Origin: Eubacterium sp. AF16-48
GTDB taxonomy: Bacteria; Bacillota; Clostridia; Lachnospirales; Lachnospiraceae
DNA: 64,000 nucleotides
Reading direction: 5' to 3'
NCBI RefSeq assembly: GCF_003479405.1
Contig: NZ_QUHB01000002.1
Coordinates: 372,001 to 436,000 of the forward strand
In this document: one piece after another, positions 37,820 to 46,066 of the stretch
Numbering within the stretch: the stretch's first letter is position 1
Layout: the number at the start of each line of letters is the position of its first letter
Made by a program: the position numbers and the translations under genes
The notes under the pieces: generated by a model
What the model saw: the letters and a program-made list of their open reading frames with translations, nothing else
Told to the model about the DNA's origin: nothing
The model's database searches: none

Positions 37820-39955
37820 ATGAAAAGGATAATGGCATGGATAATTATTTTCTGCACCGTTATTGTCACTGTCTTACCGGGCGGAAGTAAGGCAGAGGCA
37901 TACACCATAACCGAAAAGGGCGGAATGCGTACTGCCAGTGAACTGTCGGAAGCTGCCATAAAGGTACTTGATGAGGTTTCGGTAACTGACAAGGCCATGC
38001 TTGATGACGTGATAAAAAGGTCATATGAGAATGACTTCAGGAATAAAACATACATCATAAAAAACGAGGGCGAAGATATTGACACGACATACTGGCGTCA
38101 GTACGTGTATTCACAGGGAGACTTCAGGGTTTCTCTTAACTGGAGCGTGGATAAATGTGTTGCAGTGACCGGGGATTATCATTACTACACCGTAAGAATG
38201 GGTTCAAGGGTATCAATATCTCCGTTTGATTATGCCACCAGCACGATAGACCGGTGGGATGAATACATGGACGTGATAAGGGATGTTGAAAACAGAATCG
38301 GAATACTGAATGCTGACCTGTGTGATTATCAGAAGATACAGCTAGCGTACACATGGATAAAACAGAACGTAAAGTACGGTTATGCAAGTGATGTGTCCGG
38401 GCAGCATGTATCCGGAGGACAGGAGCCAATAGAAGCGATACTTTATGGCTATGCCGTATGTGGAGGTTATACACGTGTGTTCAACCGTTTCATGCATGAC
38501 TGTGGAATTAAGAGCTACTATCTTTCAAACGTTTCCCATGCATTTAACTTTGTAAGACTTGACGGAAAACATTACAAGACGGACTGCCAGGTGGGAACAG
38601 TGGATTGCTATGAGGGTTATGAACAGTACAATAAGAATGGCAAGCTACTGTGGGAACTGAACAGGGCACTTGTCGGAACAACCAAGAAGATTTCAAGCGA
38701 ACTTTTTGAGTACAGTGCCATAACGCACTACGATACTGAATTTGAGCATGGCTCAGTTGATAATTGTGTCATGGGTCCGTTGGCAGAAATAACAGAACCA
38801 ACCTGTACAACCGACGGGACATTCTTAAAGGAAGGAAAGGTTGATGAGCACTGTGATTACTGTGGTAAAATCCATTCATTTACCCTTCCTGCAACACATA
38901 CCTACAAAACGGTAGAAAACAAGCTACCAACCTGTACGGAAGAAGGCGAGATAAAGAAAGTATGCAGTGAGTGTGGCAATGAGAAAACGGAAAAAGTTGC
39001 CATAAAACCGCATGACTATAAGATTGACACTGCTGACAGTGATTATGACACCGAAGGTTGGTTCAAGATTGTATGTAATACCTGTGGAAAGGTCTACTAC
39101 GAGGAATACAGGGATAAGCTGGAGAGACCAACGCAGTCTGAAACTGAAACCACAACCACTGAGGAATCGGTAACGACACCTGCATATCAGGAAAGTGACC
39201 TTGAAAAAAAAGACAGGGGCTACGGAATAATCACATGGTATGACGCAGAGAAGGAAGACTGGTTCTGTAAACAGGGCCAATTTGAAATGTCAATGAAAAG
39301 GGAAATAAGTGGAAACGGGGCATACACCGATGGTTTGTGGGTGGAATGCGGAACGCTTGACAAGGGAAGACTTTACGACAAGCAGGCGGGCAAGTGGGTT
39401 AATGCCGGAGACAGTGTTGACTGTTACTTTGACGTGGATAGCCGTACATGGAAGATATACATGAAGTATTACACAGAGGAACCGCAGGCTACAACCACGG
39501 CACCGGAAGAGGAAGTTACAACAACTTCACCTGCCACGGAAGAAACGGAAACCGTAAAACCGACACAGTCTGCAACAACAGTAAAGGTAAATCCTACGAC
39601 AGAGAAACCACAGACACCTACCACACGTAAGCCACAGGTTACAACAAAGAAACCGCAGACCAAAAAACCGGCAAAGCCCAAACAAATGAAATTTAAGAGT
39701 GCAAAGAATGACAAGAAGAAACGGATAAGCCTTAAGTGGAAGAAAGTTAATGGAGCAACAAAGTATCAGATAAAATGGGTACTTGGAAGAGGGAAAAAAG
39801 CAAAGACGAAAACCAAGAGCTTTAAAGGAAAAACGACTTCATGTGCGTTCAAGAGACTTAAAAAAGGTAAAACCTATAAAGTGTACATTCGAGCCTATAA
39901 TAAAAGCGGTTGGGGTAAGTGGAGTAGAGCTAAGAAGGTAAGAATAAAGAAATAA
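37820..39955 (+). CDS. Secreted transglutaminase-like protein with fibronectin-type C-terminus
   Basis: 711 residues. Signal peptide 1-27 (ends AEA-Y). The transglutaminase-like core lies around 155-270 with a visible Cys-His-Asp triad: Cys214 in AVCGGYTRVF, His240 in VSHAFNFV, Asp255 in YKTDCQVG. Next come three Cys-bearing units (about 325-435; EPTCTTDGTF, HCDYCGK, PTCTEEGEIKKVCSECG, IVCNTCGK), a unique domain (about 460-550), a Thr/Pro linker (about 550-620) and an FN3-type domain (about 620-711) with a very basic surface. No LPXTG. Such secreted enzymes act as peptidases or cross-linkers; the substrate is unknown. Its position beside the pilus genes suggests a role in surface-protein maturation or attachment, which is inference. 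Confidence 0.85.
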   Translation: MKRIMAWIIIFCTVIVTVLPGGSKAEAYTITEKGGMRTASELSEAAIKVLDEVSVTDKAMLDDVIKRSYENDFRNKTYIIKNEGEDIDTTYWRQYVYSQGDFRVSLNWSVDKCVAVTGDYHYYTVRMGSRVSISPFDYATSTIDRWDEYMDVIRDVENRIGILNADLCDYQKIQLAYTWIKQNVKYGYASDVSGQHVSGGQEPIEAILYGYAVCGGYTRVFNRFMHDCGIKSYYLSNVSHAFNFVRLDGKHYKTDCQVGTVDCYEGYEQYNKNGKLLWELNRALVGTTKKISSELFEYSAITHYDTEFEHGSVDNCVMGPLAEITEPTCTTDGTFLKEGKVDEHCDYCGKIHSFTLPATHTYKTVENKLPTCTEEGEIKKVCSECGNEKTEKVAIKPHDYKIDTADSDYDTEGWFKIVCNTCGKVYYEEYRDKLERPTQSETETTTTEESVTTPAYQESDLEKKDRGYGIITWYDAEKEDWFCKQGQFEMSMKREISGNGAYTDGLWVECGTLDKGRLYDKQAGKWVNAGDSVDCYFDVDSRTWKIYMKYYTEEPQATTTAPEEEVTTTSPATEETETVKPTQSATTVKVNPTTEKPQTPTTRKPQVTTKKPQTKKPAKPKQMKFKSAKNDKKKRISLKWKKVNGATKYQIKWVLGRGKKAKTKTKSFKGKTTSCAFKRLKKGKTYKVYIRAYNKSGWGKWSRAKKVRIKK

Positions 39956-39963
39956 CAGACAGA

Positions 39964-40004
39964 AAAGGGAATGGCATACTTAGTAGCTGTTCCCTTTGTT
40001 TTTT
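39964..40004 (+). terminator. Intrinsic terminator after the transglutaminase-like gene
   Basis: AAAGGGAA (39964-39971) pairs with TTCCCTTT (39990-39997), then G and six T. A near copy occurs at 40453-40494. Confidence 0.87.
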
Positions 40005-40027
40005 AGAATTAAGGAAAGGAAGAAAAA

Positions 40028-40207
40028 ATGATAATAGTGGCAGATAACGGAGTTGAAACACAAACAAGAAAACTGAAAGAGGGCGTAACATTAGAGGAAG
40101 CCAAAGCCCGGGTGTGGAAACTGTGGGAAGATGACTGGCTGGGACTTGATTACAGACTGGAAGACAATGATGGAAACGTAATATTTGAATTAGAGCATGA
40201 CGATTAG
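40028..40207 (+). CDS. Small hypothetical protein, 59 residues
   Basis: Acidic 59-residue protein starting MIIVADNGVETQTRKLKEG and ending in LEHDD; TAG stop at 40205. A clear purine-rich ribosome binding site (AAGGAAAGGAAG, 40012-40023) precedes the ATG. It contains a predicted helix rich in Trp (ARVWKLWEDDW) and no membrane segment. I do not recognise a family. It lies between two similar terminators, so it may form a transcription unit of its own or be left from an insertion. Confidence 0.6.
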   Translation: MIIVADNGVETQTRKLKEGVTLEEAKARVWKLWEDDWLGLDYRLEDNDGNVIFELEHDD

Positions 40208-40452
40208 GATGCTGCAAGAGATTTACATGGAAATAGAACAAAAGAATTACTCACTATTGATTTCAGATGTATTTTAGTATTAATTTAGAGGTAACGTCTA
40301 ATTTATATCTTTTTATACTTGTTTTTCACCCCATATTTTGATAAAATCAGAGTATTAAATTAAACGGTCGTTTATATCGGTACTATTTAATAAAGATAAA
40401 TGTATAGGGGTGCTATACAAAGAAATATAAATTAATAAATTTAATTGATGTT
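40208..40452. other. Spacer with no recognisable gene
   Basis: AT-rich, stops in all frames; no credible ribosome binding site plus reading frame on either strand and no tRNA. It ends in the second terminator copy. Confidence 0.5.
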
Positions 40453-40494
40453 AAAGGGAATGACGTGCTTAATGGCTATACCCTTTATTTTTTT
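40453..40494 (+). terminator. Second copy of the island terminator
   Basis: AAAGGG (40453-40458) pairs with CCCTTT (40481-40486), then ATTTTTTT. The intervening loop is clearly related to that of the 39964 terminator (GGGAATG..., CTTA, GGCT in the same order). Confidence 0.8.
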
Positions 40495-40604
40495 GTCACA
40501 AAATACCTGTCCTTAACTGATTCTTAACCGGTTTATGAATTAGAATAATAGTGTCGGGCGATGGGGGAAAATGTCTTGAAATTCTAAAAAATGGGAGAAG
40601 ATAC

Positions 40605-41051
40605 ATGAAGATATACACGATGGGATTTAAGGGGAAAAGTCAGGAAGAATTTATTAAAACAATAAATAAGAAAAAAATTGAGCTTGTAGTTGACATGAGA
40701 GAAAGAAACAGATTTCCGATGTTGGGATTTTGCAACGAAGGAGAACTGAAAAAATGTTTGAAGGAAAAATGTAATTGTGACTACTTATATAATTCTATGC
40801 TTGCACCAATGTGTGGTTATTATGAAGCCTACACGGAGAGGGCAATTTCGTGGGATGAATATGTGGCAAAATATAAAGAAACACTTTCGGAAAGGGGAAT
40901 TGCAGGGAGATTTCTGATTGACTGTATGGAATATGAAAGGATAATGATAATTTGTCTGGGAAAAACACCGGGTAGGTGTTCAAGAAAACTGCTGGCAGAG
41001 TGGTTACAAGAGAGAATACGTGGAATTGAGATAGAGATAAAGCATTTATAA
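40605..41051 (+). CDS. DUF488 family protein
   Basis: 148 residues from ATG 40605, seven bases after GGGAG; an upstream GTG at 40551 would add 18 residues of unlikely sequence. The protein begins KIYTMGFKGKSQEEFI and has VVDMRERNRFPMLGF and a later LIDCMEYERIMIICLGKTP segment with a Cys-rich C-terminal third (CLGKTPGRCSRKLLAEWL), as in DUF488, a small family of unknown biochemical function. It has no co-directional close neighbour; rpsO begins 380 bases downstream behind its own promoter. Confidence 0.8.
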   Translation: MKIYTMGFKGKSQEEFIKTINKKKIELVVDMRERNRFPMLGFCNEGELKKCLKEKCNCDYLYNSMLAPMCGYYEAYTERAISWDEYVAKYKETLSERGIAGRFLIDCMEYERIMIICLGKTPGRCSRKLLAEWLQERIRGIEIEIKHL

Positions 41052-41312
41052 AAAATATTTGATTTAATAAGAAATGTGTGTTATAGCAATACGGTTATTT
41101 GGAGTTATTATTGATTGATATAAGTGTTCTTAGTTAACTAATGTCTACTTGATGTAGACGTATAGAGCTTGTAGGAAGAAAAGAACAAGCATATTAAAGA
41201 GGATAATTGATTTTTTTAGAACAAATATTAAAATTGTAATAAGTTAGCTGAGAAAACATATCAAGATCAAAAACTCGAAATAGCTGATACACCATATTTC
41301 TCAATTTTCCTA
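41052..41312. other. Spacer upstream of the rpsO promoter
   Basis: No gene seen. It has a perfect small hairpin, GTCTAC/GTAGAC (41143-41159), and AT-rich sequence; it marks the right edge of the accessory island. Confidence 0.5.
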
Positions 41313-41341
41313 TAGACATTTCAGATATCATGGTGTATACT
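41313..41341 (+). promoter_or_regulatory. rpsO promoter overlapped by an inverted repeat
   Basis: TAGACA (41313-41318), a 17-base spacer and TATACT (41336-41341). A nine-base inverted repeat, ATACACCAT (41287-41295) and ATGGTGTAT (41330-41338), has its right arm on the -10 box, so it could be a protein-binding site as well as a promoter. Confidence 0.75.
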
Positions 41342-41347
41342 ATCAAA

Positions 41348-41432
41348 GTATGTTTAACCTACACTAAGCATTTGGATACTCCAACCGGTGCCTAAGTGTA
41401 AGGGGATATTAAGATTTTAGGAGGAATAAGAA
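41348..41432 (+). promoter_or_regulatory. Putative ribosomal protein S15 autoregulatory leader
   Basis: The predicted rpsO leader contains nested pairings: TTGGA/TCCAA (41372-41376 with 41380-41384) inside a longer ACACTAAGC / GCCTAAGTGT pairing (41361-41369 with 41390-41399), ending just before the ribosome binding site. S15 represses its own mRNA through such folded leaders in several phyla; assignment here rests on position and folding only. Confidence 0.5.
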
Positions 41433-41699
41433 ATGATATCAAAAGAGACAAAAGCTCAGTTAGCAGCAGAATATGGTAAGACACCTACTGACACAGGTTC
41501 ACCTGCAGTTCAGGTAGCAATCTTAACATACAGAATTAAGGAGTTAACAGAACATTTAAAGATTAACCAGAAGGATCATCATTCAAGAAGAGGTCTTCTT
41601 AAGATGGTAGGTAAGAGAAGAGGCTTACTTGACTACATTAAGGAAAATGACCTTGACGAATATCGTCAGTTAATTGAAAAATTAGGAATTCGTAAATAA
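41433..41699 (+). CDS. rpsO: 30S ribosomal protein S15
   Basis: Primary binding protein of the central 16S rRNA domain. 88 residues, exactly the usual size, with the signature [23 protein letters not shown] and [24 protein letters not shown] follows TAGGAGG. It is followed by a strong terminator-like hairpin and then pnp, as in many bacteria. Confidence 0.98.
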   Translation: MISKETKAQLAAEYGKTPTDTGSPAVQVAILTYRIKELTEHLKINQKDHHSRRGLLKMVGKRRGLLDYIKENDLDEYRQLIEKLGIRK

Positions 41700-41737
41700 T
41701 TTCTTACCGGGTGGTAATATTACATTCGGATTTATAC

Positions 41738-41777
41738 ACAGGGATGAGAGTTTACTCTCATCCCTGTATTGCATTTT
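41738..41777 (+). terminator. Terminator after rpsO
   Basis: ACAGGGATGAGAG (41738-41750) and CTCTCATCCCTGT (41755-41767) form a perfect 13-pair stem with a TTTA loop; the tail ATTGCATTTTT is an interrupted U-tract. Confidence 0.8.
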
Positions 41778-41828
41778 TCATATAAATAATTTATAATAAC
41801 ATAGATTGTGTGTAAATTTACACAAAAG

Positions 41829-41907
41829 GCAGAAGAACCATGCCGAGACCACTGTAAAGGGCAGTAGCATTGTTACCGGTTTTTACAGTAGTTTCGGATT
41901 CTTCTGC
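41829..41907 (+). promoter_or_regulatory. Long stem-loop in the pnp leader
   Basis: GCAGAAGAA (41829-41837) pairs with TTCTTCTGC (41899-41907), and inside it a near-continuous second stem pairs ACTGTAAA with TTTACAGT and CCGA with TCGG. The result is a long, mostly double-stranded hairpin just before pnp, of the kind cut by RNase III in the enterobacterial pnp leader to allow PNPase autoregulation. The mechanism here is inferred. Confidence 0.65.
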
Positions 41908-41958
41908 TATAAAATAAAAAGTAAGGAGAAGTTACTAACAAAGTAACGAAAGAAGATT

Positions 41959-44043
41959 ATGTACAAGAGTTTTAGTATGGAGCTTGCAGGAAGAACTTTA
42001 ACAGTTGATGTTGGAAGAGTTGCAAAGCAGGCTAACGGTGCAGCATTTATGCACTATGGAGACACTACGGTATTGTCAACAGCTACAGCATCAGACAAGC
42101 CTAGGGATGGAATTGATTTCTTCCCACTTTCAGTTGAATTTGAAGAAAAAATGTATTCTGTAGGAAAAATCCCTGGAGGATTTAATAAGAGAGAAGGAAA
42201 AGCATCAGAGAATTCAGTGCTTACATCAAGAGTTATAGACAGACCTATGAGACCTTTATTCCCAAAGGATTACAGAAATGATGTTACACTTAACAACCTT
42301 GTTATGTCAGTAGATCCTGAATGCAGACCTGAAATCGTAGCTATGCTTGGTGCAGCTATTGCAACATGTATATCAGATATTCCATTTGACGGACCATGTG
42401 CCATGACACAGGTAGGTTTAGTTGATGGGGAATTTGTTATTAACCCAAGCCAGAAGCAGTGGAAAGAGGGAGATTTACAGCTTACAGTAGCTTCAACAAG
42501 AGAAAAGGTTATCATGATTGAAGCAGGTGCTAATATTATCCCGGAAGCAAAGATGATAGAAGCTATTTATATGGCACATGATGTAAACCAGACTATCATT
42601 GAATTTATTGATAAAATTGTGGCAGAAGTAGGAAAAGAAAAGCACTCATATGAAAGCTGTGCTATTCCTGAAGAATTATTTGCTGCAATTAAGGAAATTG
42701 TTCCACCTGCAGATATGGAAGTAGCCGTATTTACAGATGACAAGCAGACAAGAGAAGAAAACATAAGACAGATTACAGAAAAGTTAGAAGAAGCTTTTGC
42801 TGATAATGAAGAATGGCTTGCTGTTTTAGGAGAAGCTATTTATCAGTATCAGAAGAAGACAGTTCGTAAGATGATATTGAAAGATCACAAGCGTCCTGAC
42901 GGAAGAGCAATTGATCAGATCAGACCGTTAGCAGCAGAAGTTGATATTATTCCTAGAGTGCATGGCTCTGCAATGTTCACAAGAGGACAGACACAGATTT
43001 GCAACGTATGTACTTTAGCACCATTATCAGAAGCACAGAAAATAGACGGACTTGATGAAAATGAAACAACAAAGAGATATATGCATCACTACAACTTCCC
43101 TTCATACTCAGTTGGTGAGACAAAGCCATCAAGAGGACCGGGAAGACGTGAAATCGGACATGGTGCTTTAGCAGAAAAGGCACTGGTACCTGTACTTCCT
43201 AGCGAAGCAGAGTTCCCATATGCTATTAGAACAGTTTCAGAAACATTTGAGTCAAACGGTTCTACATCAATGGCTTCTACATGTTCATCATGTATGTCAT
43301 TAATGGCAGCAGGTGTTCCAATTAAGGCTATGGTAGCAGGTATTTCATGTGGTCTTGTTACAGGTGATACAGATGATGATTATGTATTGCTTACAGATAT
43401 CCAGGGACTTGAAGATTTCTTCGGAGACATGGACTTTAAGGTAACAGGTACAACAGAAGGTATCACAGCTATTCAGATGGATATTAAGATTCATGGTCTT
43501 ACAAGAGAAATCGTGGAGGGTGCTATTGCAAGAACAAGAGAAGCAAGATTATTCATTATGGATAATTGCATGAAGCCGGCAATTTCTGAACCTAGAAAAG
43601 AAGTAAATGCATACGCTCCTAAGATTGAAATGATTCAGATTGATCCGGACAAGATTGGTGATGTTGTAGGAAAGAGCGGAAAGGTTATTAATGCAATTAT
43701 CGAAGAAACAGGCGTTAAGATTGACATTTCTGATGAAGGAATGGTATCAGTTTGTGGCGTAGATAAGGACATGATAGCTAAGGCTATAAAATACATTAAG
43801 ACAATAGTAACAGACTTTGAAGAAGGCATGATTTTAGAAGGTACTGTTGTAAGTATTAAGGAATTTGGTGCATTTATCGAATTTGCACCTGGAAAAGAAG
43901 GCATGGTTCACATTTCTAAGATTGCAAAAGAAAGAGTTGAACATGTTGAAGACTTCCTTACATTAGGTGATAAGGTTAAATGTAAGTGTCTTGGAAAAGA
44001 TAAGATGGGAAGAATCAGCTTTTCAATTAAAGATGCACAGTAA
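41959..44043 (+). CDS. pnp: Polyribonucleotide nucleotidyltransferase (PNPase)
   Basis: Phosphorolytic 3'-5' exoribonuclease central to mRNA decay. 694 residues with two RNase PH-like domains (1-215 and about 305-540), KH (IGDVVGKSGKVINAIIEETG, about 560-575) and S1 (about 620-694). Conserved GGFNKREGKASENSVLTSRV and FESNGSTSMASTCSSCMSLM segments are present; the family also has phosphate-binding Ser residues there. The leader holds a long hairpin. A terminator follows. Confidence 0.97.
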   Translation: MYKSFSMELAGRTLTVDVGRVAKQANGAAFMHYGDTTVLSTATASDKPRDGIDFFPLSVEFEEKMYSVGKIPGGFNKREGKASENSVLTSRVIDRPMRPLFPKDYRNDVTLNNLVMSVDPECRPEIVAMLGAAIATCISDIPFDGPCAMTQVGLVDGEFVINPSQKQWKEGDLQLTVASTREKVIMIEAGANIIPEAKMIEAIYMAHDVNQTIIEFIDKIVAEVGKEKHSYESCAIPEELFAAIKEIVPPADMEVAVFTDDKQTREENIRQITEKLEEAFADNEEWLAVLGEAIYQYQKKTVRKMILKDHKRPDGRAIDQIRPLAAEVDIIPRVHGSAMFTRGQTQICNVCTLAPLSEAQKIDGLDENETTKRYMHHYNFPSYSVGETKPSRGPGRREIGHGALAEKALVPVLPSEAEFPYAIRTVSETFESNGSTSMASTCSSCMSLMAAGVPIKAMVAGISCGLVTGDTDDDYVLLTDIQGLEDFFGDMDFKVTGTTEGITAIQMDIKIHGLTREIVEGAIARTREARLFIMDNCMKPAISEPRKEVNAYAPKIEMIQIDPDKIGDVVGKSGKVINAIIEETGVKIDISDEGMVSVCGVDKDMIAKAIKYIKTIVTDFEEGMILEGTVVSIKEFGAFIEFAPGKEGMVHISKIAKERVEHVEDFLTLGDKVKCKCLGKDKMGRISFSIKDAQ

Positions 44044-44094
44044 ACAAATTAAATAGAAACGTTGCACAAAATCTTAAATTTTGTACAAATATGG

Positions 44095-44146
44095 AATATC
44101 TCCAGGGCGAATATTATGATATATAATAAAGCTTTGGAGATATTTT
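44095..44146 (+). terminator. Terminator after pnp
   Basis: AATATCTCCA (44095-44104) and TGGAGATATT (44135-44144) are perfectly complementary; the 30-base loop is AT-rich, then TT. The loop includes TATAAT-like sequence, so the downstream kinase gene may use a promoter lying inside it. Confidence 0.7.
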
Positions 44147-44201
44147 ACTATATCTTAATTGGCTATGTGGTATCATTAATCAGATACGAAGGAGAGTGGC
44201 T

Positions 44202-45266
44202 ATGGTAAAAGATAAATCATATTTAAAAAATATATTAGTGACAGCGGGAATATTATTAATTTCTTTTGTAATAAGCTTGTTGTTGCAACATGTGTTTAAG
44301 GTACATGAACATATAACAGCAGTGTTTATATTTGCTGTATTTTTGATATCCCTTTTAACAAACGGATATGTATATGGAATAGTGGCAGCTTTTATTTCCA
44401 TGATTGCCGTTAACTATGCTTTTACATTTCCGTTCTTTTCAATTAATTTTATGATACCTGTTAATATGATTTCTGCAATTATAATGATAGTTATAGCCAT
44501 ATTAACAAGTACATTAACCACCCAGATAAAAAGGCATGAGGCAATGAAAGCTGAAGGAGAGAAGGAAAGAATGAGAGCCAATCTTTTAAGGGCGGTTTCC
44601 CATGACTTAAGAACTCCCCTTACCACTATTTATGGTTCAGCAGCTACACTGTTAGAAAACAGGGATACACTAGAGGAAGAACAACAAATCAAAATATTAC
44701 AGGGAATAAAAGAGGATTCGGAATGGCTTGTAAGAATGGTGGAAAATCTTTTATCCATTACAAGAATTGACAGTGGAAATGTGAAAATAATAAAAACACC
44801 AATAGTTTTAGAGGAACTGATAGATTCAGTAATTGTGAAATTTAGAAAAAGATACCCTGACTTTGATATAACATTGGACTTGCCGGAGGATATTGTTGTT
44901 ATACCAATGGATGCAATGCTTATTGAACAGGTTATAGTAAATATATTGGAAAATGCCATACAGCACGCAGAGGGAATGACAGAATTAATACTTCGGGTGT
45001 TTGTATTGGGGAAGCAGGCTATATTTGAAATAAAGGACAATGGCTGTGGAATCAGTAAAGAAAAATTGCCATACATATTTTCCGGATATTATGAGAATAA
45101 GGAAGAACCTTCAGACGGACAAAAACGCAATACGGGAATAGGATTGTCCGTATGTAAAACCATCATAAAGGCACATGGAGGGGACATTAGTGCGGAAAAT
45201 ATTAAAGGTGGCGGTGCTGTTTTCAGATTTACATTAGATACGGAGGAAGAAATAGATGCCCAATAA
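44202..45266 (+). CDS. KdpD-like sensor histidine kinase lacking the N-terminal sensor domains
   Basis: 354 residues from ATG 44202, seven bases after AAGGAG. It starts directly with the four-helix DUF4118 membrane region (about 8-105) found in the middle of KdpD, then the kinase core: H-box AVSHDLRTPLTTIYG (His134), N-box NILENAIQHA, G1 IKDNGCGISKEKL and G2 GTGIGLSVCKTIIKAHGG. The large KdpD and universal-stress domains of full KdpD are absent. No kdpFABC is nearby. It overlaps the response regulator by 11 bases. Probably senses potassium or envelope status; target genes such as the ktr cluster are a guess. Confidence 0.88.
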   Translation: MVKDKSYLKNILVTAGILLISFVISLLLQHVFKVHEHITAVFIFAVFLISLLTNGYVYGIVAAFISMIAVNYAFTFPFFSINFMIPVNMISAIIMIVIAILTSTLTTQIKRHEAMKAEGEKERMRANLLRAVSHDLRTPLTTIYGSAATLLENRDTLEEEQQIKILQGIKEDSEWLVRMVENLLSITRIDSGNVKIIKTPIVLEELIDSVIVKFRKRYPDFDITLDLPEDIVVIPMDAMLIEQVIVNILENAIQHAEGMTELILRVFVLGKQAIFEIKDNGCGISKEKLPYIFSGYYENKEEPSDGQKRNTGIGLSVCKTIIKAHGGDISAENIKGGGAVFRFTLDTEEEIDAQ

Positions 45267-45957
45267 TAAATATAAGGTTTTATTAGTAGAAGATGAAAAT
45301 AATATTAGAAATCTGGTAACAACCATACTTAAATCGGCAGGTTATCAGGTTGTTGTAGCTGAAACATGTGAGAGAGCCCTGGGAATGTACACATCTCATC
45401 TCCCTGACATTATTATTTTGGACTTAGGTCTTCCTGACAGGGATGGAATGTATTTCTTAAAGGAAGTAAGGGATGACTCACTGACTCCTATTATTATATT
45501 GTCAGCTCGTTCTAATGAAAGGGATAAGGTAGTTGCTCTTGATGCAGGGGCAAACGATTATGTAACAAAGCCCTTTAGCTCGGCGGAACTGTTAGCAAGG
45601 GTAAGAGCAGCTCTTAGAAATACAAGACACAGCTCTGAGGAGGGAAAACTGCCGGGAGGAAAGTTCACATTAGAGGGACTTGTTATAGATTATGATGGAA
45701 GACAGGTTTTTGTTGATGAAAAAGAAGTAAAATTAACCCAGACAGAGTACAATATTGTGGCGTTTTTATCGGAACATGCCGGAAAAATGATGACGTATAC
45801 AGCCATAATTAAGGCAATATGGGGCTATCCTGATGAGGGAAGCGTTAAAAAGCTTCAGGTGAACATGGCAAATATAAGAAGAAAACTGGGAATAAAGCCG
45901 GGAGAAGCAAAGTACATAATAAATGAATTAGGTGTTGGATATAGAATGAATAGTTAG
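45256..45957 (+). CDS. KdpE-like OmpR-family response regulator
   Basis: 233 residues: receiver domain (1-120) with acidic pocket VEDE, phosphoacceptor Asp56 in IIILDLGLPDRDG, Thr/Lys switch residues in VTKPFSSAELLARV, and a C-terminal winged-helix DNA-binding domain (about 135-230) with KLTQTEYNIVAFLSEHAGK and VNMANIRRKLG. It is partner to the overlapping kinase, and the pair resembles KdpDE. Confidence 0.9.
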   Translation: MPNNKYKVLLVEDENNIRNLVTTILKSAGYQVVVAETCERALGMYTSHLPDIIILDLGLPDRDGMYFLKEVRDDSLTPIIILSARSNERDKVVALDAGANDYVTKPFSSAELLARVRAALRNTRHSSEEGKLPGGKFTLEGLVIDYDGRQVFVDEKEVKLTQTEYNIVAFLSEHAGKMMTYTAIIKAIWGYPDEGSVKKLQVNMANIRRKLGIKPGEAKYIINELGVGYRMNS

Positions 45958-45982
45958 CATATGTGTTTAGTTTAAATTAAAC

Positions 45983-46011
45983 TTGCTTAATAGATTGGTT
46001 AAAGTTATAAT
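45983..46011 (+). promoter_or_regulatory. cysK promoter
   Basis: TTGCTT (45983-45988), a 17-base spacer and perfect TATAAT (46006-46011), about 56 bases upstream of the cysK start. Confidence 0.75.
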
Positions 46012-46066
46012 AATACAAGTTGACAAAATTATATAATGTAATAAAGGAACGTTAAGGATATTAGAA

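Noticed and set aside
40551..40604. N-terminal extension of the DUF488 protein from GTG
   Set aside because: The extension has no family resemblance and no ribosome binding site; the ATG at 40605 has GGGAG at the right distance.
46020..46037. TTGACA and TATAAT pair before cysK
   Set aside because: The two boxes are only six bases apart, too close for a promoter; the TTGCTT/TATAAT pair with 17-base spacing upstream fits better.
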